Assembly: GCF_002163835.1 (NCBI RefSeq)
Contig: NZ_CP019331.1
Span: 3,359,573-3,423,572, forward strand
Direction: 5' to 3'
Length of the DNA: 64,000 nt
Source of the DNA: Polaribacter sp. SA4-10
Lineage (GTDB): Bacteria; Bacteroidota; Bacteroidia; Flavobacteriales; Flavobacteriaceae
Positions within the stretch are counted from its first letter, which is position 1. Every line of letters starts with the position of its first letter. The notes beneath the pieces are model-generated. The model was not told the DNA's origin. It worked only from the letters and a program-made list of their open reading frames with translations, and did not search any database. The position numbers were made by a program, and so were the translations under genes. Of the stretch, positions 10,459 through 19,727 are shown in pieces.

Positions 10459-11703
10459 ATGAAAAATCAAATATTAGCGTTAACAATAGGACTATTATCT
10501 ATTGCCTCTTTTGCGCAAAAGAACGAACTAAAAGCAGTAGAAAAGGCGATTAAAAAAGAGATGTTTAAAGAAGCGAAAGCTACGATAGCTACTTTAGAAC
10601 CTACTGAAGATTCAATGGATTCAAAATACAAAGCAAAGTATTACTTTTTAAAAGGATCTGCATATGGTACATCAGATGTTGCAAAAGCATCAGATGCTTA
10701 TAATAAATTAGTTGAATACGAAAAAGAAACAGGTAAACTAAAATATACTAAGTTAGCAAAACCTAAATTAAACGAGCTAGTACAATATGTTTCTAATAAA
10801 GCGATAGAGGAGTATAATAATAAGAACTATAAAAATGCAACTAATAATTTTTATTTAACTTATAAATTAAGTCCTGCAGATACTACGTATTTATATAATG
10901 CTGCTATTAGTGCTTCTTTAGCAAAAGAATATGATACTTCATTAGAATATTATAATGAGTTAAAAAAGATTGGCTATACAGGAATCACAACTCAATATTT
11001 TGCTATTGACAAAGAAACTGGTAAAGTAGAAAATTTAGGGTCTAAAGGGAATAGAGATTTAATGCTTAAAACGGGTCAATATACCACTCCTACTCAAAAA
11101 ACTTCTGAATCAAAACAAGGTGATATTGTTAAAAATATTGGATTTATTTTAGTGAATCAAGGTAAAACAGAAGAAGCTATTGTTGCATTACAAGAAGCTA
11201 GAAGAGCCAATCCTAAAGATTTGAATTTATTATTGAATGAAGCTCAAATGTATATTAAGTTAGAACAGATGGATAAGTTTGGTGAACTGATGCAAGAAGC
11301 AGTAAAATTAGATCCAAATAATCCAACATTATTTTTTAATTTAGGAGTTGTTAATGCGGGGCAAAATAAAATAGAAGAAGCTATTGGTTTTTATGAAAAA
11401 GCAATTGCATTAAAACCAGATTATGGTGATGCTTATATGAATTTAGCAGTTGTTATTTTAAGTGGAGAAAAAGCAATTATTGAAAAAATGAATAAAAACT
11501 TAAGTAATAATAAGATATATACTAAGTTAGAAAAAGAGCAAAAAGCACTATATAAAAAAGCACTTCCTTATTTAGAAAAAGCTGATAATATTGTTAGAAC
11601 TGTAGATACAGTAAGAGGGCTTTTAAATATTTATGATAGATTAGAAATGGAATCTAAAGCGAGTGCTTTAAGACCTATTTATAATGAGATGAGAAACAAT
11701 TAA
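10459..11703 (+). CDS. Exported TPR-repeat protein
   Basis: A 414-aa protein with an N-terminal signal peptide (MKNQILALTIGLLSIASFAQ) and repeated tetratricopeptide helices. TPR units are clearest at about 235-340 (NQGKTEEAIVALQEARRANP, then LFFNLGVVNAGQNKIEEAIG and FYEKAIALKPDYGDAYMNLA). TPR proteins of this kind in flavobacteria are periplasmic or outer-membrane scaffolds. The ATG at 10459 is chosen because the upstream in-frame start at 10384 lies inside gyrA and would bury the signal peptide. It is probably co-transcribed with gyrA and ends at a strong terminator. The specific partner is unknown. Confidence 0.85.
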   Translation: MKNQILALTIGLLSIASFAQKNELKAVEKAIKKEMFKEAKATIATLEPTEDSMDSKYKAKYYFLKGSAYGTSDVAKASDAYNKLVEYEKETGKLKYTKLAKPKLNELVQYVSNKAIEEYNNKNYKNATNNFYLTYKLSPADTTYLYNAAISASLAKEYDTSLEYYNELKKIGYTGITTQYFAIDKETGKVENLGSKGNRDLMLKTGQYTTPTQKTSESKQGDIVKNIGFILVNQGKTEEAIVALQEARRANPKDLNLLLNEAQMYIKLEQMDKFGELMQEAVKLDPNNPTLFFNLGVVNAGQNKIEEAIGFYEKAIALKPDYGDAYMNLAVVILSGEKAIIEKMNKNLSNNKIYTKLEKEQKALYKKALPYLEKADNIVRTVDTVRGLLNIYDRLEMESKASALRPIYNEMRNN

Positions 11704-11740
11704 AACCCTATTAGGACGAGACAAATTGCCTATAAAAAAA

Positions 11741-11760
11741 CCTCAAGATATATCTTGAGG
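11741..11760. terminator. Bidirectional terminator between the TPR gene and ackA
   Basis: A perfect 10-bp inverted repeat (CCTCAAGATA / TATCTTGAGG) with a run of nine T on the right and seven A on the left. It can end both the gyrA-TPR transcript and the convergent pta-ackA transcript. Confidence 0.88.
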
Positions 11761-11812
11761 TTTTTTTTTGATTTTTTTTCAGAATTATTTAGAAGATAAA
11801 TTATTGTTTTAT

Positions 11813-12997
11813 TTAAGTAAGTAATTTGTAAGACTGTTTTGCTATCTCAATTTCTTCATTTGTAGGAATAATTAAAATTTTAACCTTCCCGTTTTCTTTT
11901 TGAATTTCTCTACTATCTTTTGAACGAATTTCATTCTTATGGTTATCTAAATCGATACCTAAGAAATCTAAATTTTTACAAACTAATTTTCTCATTAAAC
12001 TTGAGTTTTCTCCAATTCCTGCAGTAAAAACAATAGCGTCTAAACCATTTAAAGCTGCTGTATAAGAACCAATATATTTTTTAATTCTGTAGGCTGCTAA
12101 ATCTAATCCATTTTGACAATTTACATCTCCATTATTTGCTTTTTCAGAAATTTCTCTTAAATCAGAAAAACCAGTTAAACCTTTCATTCCTGATTCTTTT
12201 TGAAGTAAGTTATTAACTTCCTCTGCAGATTTATTAAATTTTTTCATTAAAAAGAAAATGATAGAATGATCTATATCTCCAGATCGAGTTCCCATAATTA
12301 AACCATTAGCGGGTCCTAAACCTAAAGAAGTATCAATAGATTTTCCGTCTTTTATTGCAGCTATACTACAGCCATTTCCTAAATGGATTGTAATAATATT
12401 TTTAGCGTCTTTTCCTAAATATTCGATTGCTTTTTCTGAAACGTATTTATGACTTGTTCCATGAAAACCATACGCTCTAATATCATGCTTTTCTAAATAT
12501 TCATTCGGAATTGCATATTGATATGCTTTTTTAGGCATTGTTTGATGAAATGCGGTATCAAAAATTGCAATTTGTTTTGCTGATGTAAAAATAGTTTCAG
12601 CAATTTCTATACCGGTTAAATTTGCAGGATTGTGCAGCGGAGCCAAATCAAATAAATCTCTAATACTATCTTTTACTTCTTGGGTAACTTCAACTGTGCT
12701 GTTAAACTTGCTTCCTCCATGAACAACTCTATGGCCAACTGCAGTTATTTCATCAACAGAACTAATAACACCTAAGTTTTTATCCATTAAAGTTTTTGCA
12801 ACTTTTTTTAAACCAATTTCATGATTTAAAATTGGTAAAACTTCAGAATGTTTCTCTTCCTCTTTTTCATGTGTGAAAATAGCATCTTCCATACCAATTC
12901 TTTCAATAATACCTACACATTTAACTGTTTGAGAGGGCATTTCTATTAATTGGTACTTTAATGATGAGGAACCCGCATTTAAAACTAAAATATTCAT
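11813..12997 (-). CDS. ackA: Acetate kinase
   Basis: A 394-aa ASKHA-fold kinase that interconverts acetyl phosphate + ADP and acetate + ATP. It shows the N-terminal NAGSSSLKYQL phosphate loop, VGHRVVHGG with the family His/Arg, FDTAFHQTMP with the catalytic Asp, HLGNGCS, and a C-terminal FTAGIGENS nucleotide site. Length is standard. It follows pta with a 1-bp gap, so the two form the classical Pta-AckA overflow/acetate-assimilation pair. Confidence 0.97.
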   Translation of the reverse strand: MNILVLNAGSSSLKYQLIEMPSQTVKCVGIIERIGMEDAIFTHEKEEEKHSEVLPILNHEIGLKKVAKTLMDKNLGVISSVDEITAVGHRVVHGGSKFNSTVEVTQEVKDSIRDLFDLAPLHNPANLTGIEIAETIFTSAKQIAIFDTAFHQTMPKKAYQYAIPNEYLEKHDIRAYGFHGTSHKYVSEKAIEYLGKDAKNIITIHLGNGCSIAAIKDGKSIDTSLGLGPANGLIMGTRSGDIDHSIIFFLMKKFNKSAEEVNNLLQKESGMKGLTGFSDLREISEKANNGDVNCQNGLDLAAYRIKKYIGSYTAALNGLDAIVFTAGIGENSSLMRKLVCKNLDFLGIDLDNHKNEIRSKDSREIQKENGKVKILIIPTNEEIEIAKQSYKLLT

Positions 12998-12998
12998 A

Positions 12999-15092
12999 TT
13001 ATCCTTGATGTGCTTGGATTGCGGTTAATAAAACCGTATTAAAAATATCATCTACGGTACAACCTCTACTTAAATCGTTTACGGGTTTATTTAAACCTTG
13101 TAACATTGGACCAATTGCTAAAGATCCTGTTTCTCTTTGTATTGCTTTATACGTATTATTTCCCGTATTTAAATCTGGAAAAATTAAAACAGATGCTTGT
13201 CCTGCTACTTCTGAATCTGGCATTTTTGTTTTTGCAACAGACATATCTACAGCGGCATCATATTGAATTGGACCTTCAATTTTTAATTCTGGACGTAATC
13301 TTTTTACAATTTCTGTAGCTTTTCTAACTTTTTCTACTTCTTCTCCTTTTCCTGAACTTCCAGAAGAATAAGAAAGCATTGCAATTTTTGCTTCTATACC
13401 AAACGCTTCTGCGGATGCTGCCGAAGAAATTGCAATTTCTGCTAATTGTTCTGCATTTGGATTTGGATTTACAGCACAATCTCCCATTACAGAAACTCTA
13501 TCTGATAAACACATAAAAAATACAGATGAAACTACAGAAACTCCTGGTTTTGTTTTAATTAATTGTAATGAAGGTTTTATTGTGTGCATTGTTGTATGTA
13601 CAGCACCTGAAACCATTCCGTCTGCTAAACCATTTAGAATCATCAACGTACCGTAGTAAGAAACATCGTGAATTAAATCACATGCTGTAGTTTCAGTCAT
13701 GCCTTTGTGCTTACGCGCTTCGTACAATGTTTTTGCAAAATCATCATTATGAATAGAGTTTGCAGGATTTAAAATGTTTACTTTGTTTAAATCTAATTGT
13801 GTTCCAATTTGATCACATTTTAACTGTATTGCTTTTCTATCACCCAGTAAAGTTAAATCAACAATATTTAATAACTGTAAACGAGCAGCAGCTCTAATAA
13901 TTCTTTCATCATCTCCTTCTGGTAGCACAATATGTTTTCTATGCGCTTTTGCTTTCTGTAAGATGTTGTATTGAAACATACTTGGTGTTAACTTAACAGA
14001 GTTGTAGGATGTAAGTGTATTTGTTAAGCCTTCTGCATTCACATACGTATCAAATGTATCTAGAGATAATAATATTTTTTTGTTGTGCGTTGCGTAAATT
14101 TTAGATTTTATGGCGCCAATTTTATTTGAAACATCAAAAGTTCCTCCATCAACAGAAATAATAGGAACTGTGGATTGAACGCCTTCAATTAGTTTTAAGA
14201 TAGCTTCTTCTGGCATTATTGAACCCGTTAAAATTATACCTGCAATTTTTGGGTAATTTGTAGATGCATTTGCTTGTAATGCTCCAAGAATAAGGTCTGC
14301 TCTATCTCCAGGAGTTATAATTAAAGCATTTTTTTTAATTCTAGTTAAATAATTACGCAGTTGCATTGCACCCGTACTATAACTTCCAATAGCATTGTCT
14401 AAAAATTGTTCTCCAAAAATTATTTTTCCTTCTAAAGCTTCAACAACTTCTCTAACTGTTGGGTTTGCTAAGAAATCTACCTTTGGAATAATATCAATTT
14501 GAATATTCTTAGGAATTATTTTTTTTAATTCTTTTCCTATATAGTCAACTTCATCTGCTTCAATTTTGTTAGCGATTAAACCAATAACGTCTACTTCTTT
14601 TTCAATAAAAGACTTGTATGATAATTGCATGGTATTAATAAAATCCTTTTTGGTTTTATTATTTCCAGAACCAACAATTAGAACAGGAATACCAAGGTTT
14701 TTGGCAATCATTAAGTTTACATCTAGTTCTGTAAATCCTCCTTGGCCAGAGAAATCACTTCCTTCAACTAAAACATAATCATATTTTGCTTCTAGTTTTT
14801 TGTATTTAGCAATAATTGTATGAATTACATCCTCTTCCTTTCCTTCACTTAAAAGTTCTATAACTTCATTTTGTGTATAGGTAAAACAATCATCATAATC
14901 AATATCAAGCTTAAAGAAATTAATGGCAGTATTTATATGGTTGTCATAGTTACTGTTTTTTACTTTGTTAATTATAGGTCTAAAATAACCTACTTTAGAA
15001 GACTTGGTGAGCATCATTCTTAAGAGACCTAACGATACCAGGGACTTACCACTGTCTGATTCTACAGTGGTAATGAAAATAGCTTTACTCAT
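12999..15092 (-). CDS. pta: Phosphate acetyltransferase, long form with N-terminal BioD-like and DRTGG domains
   Basis: A 697-aa enzyme for acetyl-CoA + phosphate <-> acetyl phosphate + CoA. The N-terminal third is a P-loop dethiobiotin-synthetase-like domain (TTVESDSGKSLVSLGLL, residues 8-24), followed by a DRTGG domain (about 215-325; here TPGDRADLILG) and the catalytic PTA_PTB domain (about 375-695, with LPEGDDERIIRAA, then MGDCAVNPNPNAEQLAEIA and the ending NDLSRGCTVDDI). This is the long regulated Pta of gamma-proteobacterial type, also usual in Bacteroidetes. It heads the pta-ackA operon. Confidence 0.97.
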   Translation of the reverse strand: MSKAIFITTVESDSGKSLVSLGLLRMMLTKSSKVGYFRPIINKVKNSNYDNHINTAINFFKLDIDYDDCFTYTQNEVIELLSEGKEEDVIHTIIAKYKKLEAKYDYVLVEGSDFSGQGGFTELDVNLMIAKNLGIPVLIVGSGNNKTKKDFINTMQLSYKSFIEKEVDVIGLIANKIEADEVDYIGKELKKIIPKNIQIDIIPKVDFLANPTVREVVEALEGKIIFGEQFLDNAIGSYSTGAMQLRNYLTRIKKNALIITPGDRADLILGALQANASTNYPKIAGIILTGSIMPEEAILKLIEGVQSTVPIISVDGGTFDVSNKIGAIKSKIYATHNKKILLSLDTFDTYVNAEGLTNTLTSYNSVKLTPSMFQYNILQKAKAHRKHIVLPEGDDERIIRAAARLQLLNIVDLTLLGDRKAIQLKCDQIGTQLDLNKVNILNPANSIHNDDFAKTLYEARKHKGMTETTACDLIHDVSYYGTLMILNGLADGMVSGAVHTTMHTIKPSLQLIKTKPGVSVVSSVFFMCLSDRVSVMGDCAVNPNPNAEQLAEIAISSAASAEAFGIEAKIAMLSYSSGSSGKGEEVEKVRKATEIVKRLRPELKIEGPIQYDAAVDMSVAKTKMPDSEVAGQASVLIFPDLNTGNNTYKAIQRETGSLAIGPMLQGLNKPVNDLSRGCTVDDIFNTVLLTAIQAHQG

Positions 15093-15111
15093 TTCTTAAT
15101 TTATTATCGGG

Positions 15112-15119
15112 CAAAACTA
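15112..15119 (-). promoter_or_regulatory. -7 promoter element of pta-ackA
   Basis: On the minus strand TAGTTTTG followed by C is a perfect TAnnTTTG(C) match, about 20 bp upstream of the pta ATG. No clear TTTG -33 partner is visible. Confidence 0.5.
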
Positions 15120-15173
15120 CAGTATATGAAAATTAATATTTATGATATTAATCATTAATTATTTATAAGATGA

Positions 15174-16250
15174 TTAATAAATATGTGTAAACTTCATTTT
15201 GCCACCATTTTTTATAACTTCTTTTGCTTTTTTATGGTTTTCTTCAAAAGTTTTTAAATCTGTAAATTTACAAATACCATAAGAGTAATGGTATTTAATA
15301 ATTTCTAAATCCTTTTCTGTTAGTTTTTTGTTGCTTGAGTAGCATTCAGAAAAAATGTTGTTACATGGTAGTTTTGATGTTGGAAAAAAGCGTCCTAATG
15401 TTTGATAAAAATTTTGAATTAAAATATTAGCATTTTCTTTTTTATCAATTGTACCATTCTGTATTAGGTTTATCTCTAGTTTGGCATCATAGATTCTTCC
15501 TTTACTCCAGTTTATATAATAGTTTATATATTTGTTCTCCCTTATGTTTTTAGAGTATTTTACTGAACTTATATTATTAATTTGATAAATTATATAATTA
15601 GATTTATTAATATTTTTAACAAAATAAATTTTTAAAGAATCGATACTCGATAATTTTTTTACTTCCTTTTTTATTGCTTTCTTATAATAATTATTTAAAC
15701 CAGGAGCGAAATAAATCTTTAAGGGTTTTTCCCATAATCGCATAAATTCTTTTTTTCCTCTGCGAATATTACCTAAAGAATTATATTTTTTATAAACAAC
15801 ATCTTTATATGTTTCTAAAAAAGTAGAATCTTTTTGTTCGTAGGGAACGGAAATTCTTTTTTGATTTTTATAAAAGTCTTTATTGCTAATAAGTATTAAT
15901 GTGTCATTCTTTTTGAACTTGAAATTAATAGTATCTTGTTTAGTTATGGCTTCTTTGTGTCGTTTTTTGTATTGCCATAAAGGCATATAAGATCTCGTTT
16001 TATGTTCAAAAGAAATGTCTTTTATTCTTGAAGCTTTTCTTCTGAATTTTTTAAAGTTTTTAACGAGTATTAGTGTGTCTCCATCAATGATTTTAATTTT
16101 TGCAGAATCATTAACTGTTATTTTCTTTTTGAAAATTTTCTTGTAAAACTTTAACTTTATATAGGTTGTGTCTCGACTTGAATTATTTTTTTGAGCGAAA
16201 GAAGCAAGGGTGTATAAAATTAAAAAAGTAATACTTATTTTTTTTTTCAT
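15174..16250 (-). CDS. Secreted protein of unknown function, DUF2927-like
   Basis: A 358-aa exported protein. A signal peptide (MKKKISITFLILYTLASFAQ) follows the ATG at 16250, which is preferred over the in-frame start at 16322 lying inside the upstream carboxylase gene. The mature protein is very Lys/Ile/Asn-rich. The C-terminal half (WEKPLKIYFAPG, then QNFYQTLGRFFPTSKLPCNN and SSNKKLTEKDLEIIKYHY) resembles the layout of DUF2927 proteins, which carry an 'LG...D.S.F...LT..D...L..LY' tail. That assignment is from memory and weak. It starts 10 bp after the carboxylase stop codon and may be co-transcribed. Confidence 0.6.
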   Translation of the reverse strand: MKKKISITFLILYTLASFAQKNNSSRDTTYIKLKFYKKIFKKKITVNDSAKIKIIDGDTLILVKNFKKFRRKASRIKDISFEHKTRSYMPLWQYKKRHKEAITKQDTINFKFKKNDTLILISNKDFYKNQKRISVPYEQKDSTFLETYKDVVYKKYNSLGNIRRGKKEFMRLWEKPLKIYFAPGLNNYYKKAIKKEVKKLSSIDSLKIYFVKNINKSNYIIYQINNISSVKYSKNIRENKYINYYINWSKGRIYDAKLEINLIQNGTIDKKENANILIQNFYQTLGRFFPTSKLPCNNIFSECYSSNKKLTEKDLEIIKYHYSYGICKFTDLKTFEENHKKAKEVIKNGGKMKFTHIY

Positions 16251-16260
16251 AGCATTTTTT

Positions 16261-17889
16261 TTAAACTTGTAAAACACCCATATTAAATTTCTTTTCAATA
16301 GGAGCGTGGTTTGCGGCTTCAATTCCCATAGAAATCCAAGTTCTTGTATCTAAAGGATTAATAACAGCATCTGTCCAAATTCTTGCAGCAGCATAATATG
16401 GAGAAATCTGTTTGTCATAACGTGATTTTATTTTATCAAATAATTCAGCTTCTTTTTCTGGAGTTATTTCTTCGCCACGTTTTTTAAGTGATGCAGTTTC
16501 TATTTGTAATAAAACTTTTGCAGCAGAATTACCACTCATAACTGCTAATTCAGCACTTGGCCAAGCAACAATTAATCTTGGGTCATACGCTTTACCACAC
16601 ATTGCATAATTTCCTGCTCCGTAAGAATTACCAATAACAATTGTAAATTTTGGAACGACAGAATTACTTACTGCATTTACCATTTTTGCTCCGTCTTTTA
16701 TAATTCCTCCGTGTTCAGATTTACTACCAACCATAAAACCAGTAACATCTTGTAAGAAAACTAAAGGAATTTTTTTCTGATTGCAATTGGCTATAAATCT
16801 GGTGGATTTATCAGCAGAATCATTATAAATTACTCCACCAAATTGCATTTCTCCTTTTTTAGTTTTTACTAATTTTCGTTGATTTGCAACAATACCAACT
16901 GCCCAACCGTCTATTCTAGCATAACCAGTTAAAATGGTTTGTCCGTAACCTTCTTTGTATTGTTCAAATTCTGAATTATCAACCAAACGCTTTATGATTT
17001 CTAACATATCATATTGAGCATTTCTTTCTTTTGGTATAATTCCAAAAATATCGTCTTCGTTTTCTTTTGGAGGAAAAGCTTCCGTTTTACTAAAACCAGC
17101 TTTGTCATAATCCCCAATTTTATCAACAATAAATTTTATTTTATCAAGTGCATCTTTATCATCTTTAGCTTTGTAATCTATCACACCAGAAATTTCACAG
17201 TGTGTAGTTGCACCTCCTAAAGTTTCATTGTCTATAGACTCTCCAATAGCAGCTTTTACTAAGTAACTTCCGGCAAGAAAAATACTCCCAGTTTTGTCTA
17301 CAATGATCGCTTCGTCACTCATAATTGGTAAATAAGCACCACCAGCAACACAACTTCCCATAACAGCAGAAATTTGTGTAATTCCCATGCTACTCATTAT
17401 TGCGTTATTTCTAAAAATTCGCCCAAAATGTTCTTTATCTGGAAAAATTTCATCTTGCAGCGGTAAATATACTCCAGCGGAATCAACTAAATAAATAATT
17501 GGAATTTTATTTTCTATGGATATTTCTTGTGCGCGTAAGTTCTTTTTTCCTGTAATAGGAAACCAAGCTCCAGCTTTTACAGTAGCATCGTTAGCAACAA
17601 CAATGCATTGTTTTCCTTTAACATAACCAATTTTCACTACAACGCCACCAGAAGGACAACCTCCATGTTCAGCATACATATCTTCACCAGCAAAAGCACC
17701 AATTTCTATAGATTTAGAATTATTATCTAGCAGATAATCAACTCTTTCTCTTGCTGTCATTTTGCCTTTTTCATGATGTTTATCAATTCTTTTTTGACCA
17801 CCACCCAATTTTACTTTGGCAAATCTTTTACGCAAATCTGAGACTAAAAGTTTATTGTAATCTTCGTTTTTATTGAAGTTGATATCCAT
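16261..17889 (-). CDS. Acyl-CoA carboxylase carboxyltransferase (beta) subunit, methylcrotonyl-CoA carboxylase-like
   Basis: A 542-aa crotonase-fold carboxyltransferase that moves CO2 from carboxybiotin to an acyl-CoA. N-terminal GKMTARERVDYLLD is followed by AGVYLPLQDEIFPDKEHFGR, MGSCVAGGAYLPIMSDEAI and a C-terminal GNSYGAGNYAMCGKAYDPR, the pattern of methylcrotonyl-CoA/propionyl-CoA carboxylase beta chains. The LPLQDEIFPDKEHFGR stretch favours the methylcrotonyl (leucine degradation) type or a close geranyl/acyl-CoA relative. No biotin carboxylase or biotin carrier gene lies nearby, so its alpha subunit must be elsewhere. Substrate specificity cannot be settled from sequence alone. Confidence 0.9.
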   Translation of the reverse strand: MDINFNKNEDYNKLLVSDLRKRFAKVKLGGGQKRIDKHHEKGKMTARERVDYLLDNNSKSIEIGAFAGEDMYAEHGGCPSGGVVVKIGYVKGKQCIVVANDATVKAGAWFPITGKKNLRAQEISIENKIPIIYLVDSAGVYLPLQDEIFPDKEHFGRIFRNNAIMSSMGITQISAVMGSCVAGGAYLPIMSDEAIIVDKTGSIFLAGSYLVKAAIGESIDNETLGGATTHCEISGVIDYKAKDDKDALDKIKFIVDKIGDYDKAGFSKTEAFPPKENEDDIFGIIPKERNAQYDMLEIIKRLVDNSEFEQYKEGYGQTILTGYARIDGWAVGIVANQRKLVKTKKGEMQFGGVIYNDSADKSTRFIANCNQKKIPLVFLQDVTGFMVGSKSEHGGIIKDGAKMVNAVSNSVVPKFTIVIGNSYGAGNYAMCGKAYDPRLIVAWPSAELAVMSGNSAAKVLLQIETASLKKRGEEITPEKEAELFDKIKSRYDKQISPYYAAARIWTDAVINPLDTRTWISMGIEAANHAPIEKKFNMGVLQV

Positions 17890-17953
17890 GGTAATGTGTT
17901 TCTTAGTTTTGGGCTAAATTAAGAAATATTCTTTTGAATGAAATCATAAAAAA

Positions 17954-17986
17954 AGCAGAAATAAGCGAAAATAAATTATCTCTGCT
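17954..17986 (-). terminator. Terminator of the first T9SS surface-protein gene
   Basis: An 11-bp stem with one mismatch (AGCAGAAATAA / TTATCTCTGCT). On the minus strand it is followed by a run of T (A-run at 17947-17953), 22 bp beyond the stop codon of the 1487-aa gene. Confidence 0.75.
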
Positions 17987-17996
17987 TCCCGTTTTT

Positions 17997-19727
17997 AAAA
18001 GTAATATTTATTTTCTCAAAAGAGAGAAATGTCCTTTTTTAAGTATTGGATATTTACTAGTATCTGCGGGAATTAATTGAATATTAAACCAATAGTCATC
18101 AGAAGGAAGTGTTTTTCCGTTAAAAGTTCCGTTCCAACCTTGGCTATCAATTGGTACTTGAGCCATCAACTTTCCAAACCTATTAAAGATGTTAATGCTA
18201 CTATTAGGGTAAAATGTTTTGTTAGCTCCTTTAATTACCCAAGTATCATTCTTTCCATCACCATTTGGCGTAAAGAATTTTGGAAACTGAATTACAGATA
18301 TTTGTAATTCCGCATCAGGAGAACAACCCTTTTTATCATTTACAATAATGGTATAAATTCCACCTTCTAAGTTCTCAAAAAGGGGGGCTTTTTGAAAACC
18401 AATAAAAGGGATTCTTTCATTGTTATCATCATTTCTTACTGCAAATTGATAATCTCCAAGACCTAAATTGTTGTTTGTTGTAGCTATACTTATAGAAATA
18501 GTATTAGTACTACCAATATTATTAGATTCATCAATAATAGTAATAAAACGTTCATTTAAAGTTGCAGGATTGGATTCGTCTACAACAATGGTTTCTAATT
18601 TTGTACAATTTGTACCATTTGTGGTCGTTGCAGTAACTGTGTAATTTCCTCCATTAGTAATGTCTACATTATCACTTGTACTTATAATATTTCCACTTAA
18701 ATCTTTCCATTGATAAGTGTAAATATCGCTTGGGTTTTCTACAGAAATATTTAAAGGTAAATTATTTAAACAGATTACTTGTGGAGTAGTAACTGTAAAA
18801 TTTGGAAGTGGATTTACAATAACATCAAAAGTAGCGTCATCATTTACACAAGAAGTTGCTTTGTTTTGAATTCTTACAAAAATTGTTTCTGTAGGGTTTG
18901 TATTTGTATAAGGTGATAAAAGAGGTGTGTTTCCAGAAATTGCATCATCTTGATTTTCATGAAAAGTAACCTTAAAATCATCAGGATCTTGAGTTGTTCC
19001 AAGAATACTAGGAATTTGCCCCTCTAAATCTATGTTTTGAATAATTCCATTTGTATCATCATCGTCTAAATCATCATCACAATAAGAAAGATTAGAAATA
19101 GGTTCAAAAAGAGGTTCTGAATTTACAATAACATCAAATTGTGAAATTCCATTTGCACACGTTGTATTTGAATTATAGACACGAACATAAATGGTTTGTA
19201 TATCTGGTTTTGTGTTGCTAAAAGGAGATACTAAAGGGCTTATCCCATTTTGAGCATCATTTAAATCACGATGATAAGTAACCGTAAATAGGCTTTTGTT
19301 TTGAGTTCCTAAAATAGCATCTGATTGAGATTCTAAATCAAAAGATTGGGAAAACCCATTTCTTGCAGAACCATCAGAATTATCATCACAAATTTCTAAA
19401 TCTTGAACAAAATTAGCAATTGGTATAGGGTTTACCACCAAATTAAATGTTGTGTGATCTGTAAAACAATTTGTAGTCGTATTGGTAACTCTTACATAAA
19501 TAGTTTGAGAATCTTTAACAGTATTTTCATAAGGGGAAGTAAGTGCATTGTTACCTGAGTTTGCATTTGCTGCAGAATCATGATATGTTACAGAAAAATC
19601 TGCACTAATTGTATTCGTTTGATTTTCTAAATTAAAATTTTGTACAATTCCGTTAGTTCCATTACCATCATTTGCATTATCACATAATTCTAAATCTGAT
19701 ACAGGATTTGCAATAGGAACCGAGTTT
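17997..19727. repeat. Copy 1 of a 1731-bp near-identical direct duplication
   Basis: Matches 22847-24577 in the same orientation at a constant offset of 4850 bp. Line-by-line comparison shows two differences, at 18068 (G here, A in copy 2) and 19436 (C here, T in copy 2), both synonymous in the encoded protein. The block starts just beyond the stop codon and encodes the last 573 residues of the gene. Outside it, identity falls off abruptly. Confidence 0.97.
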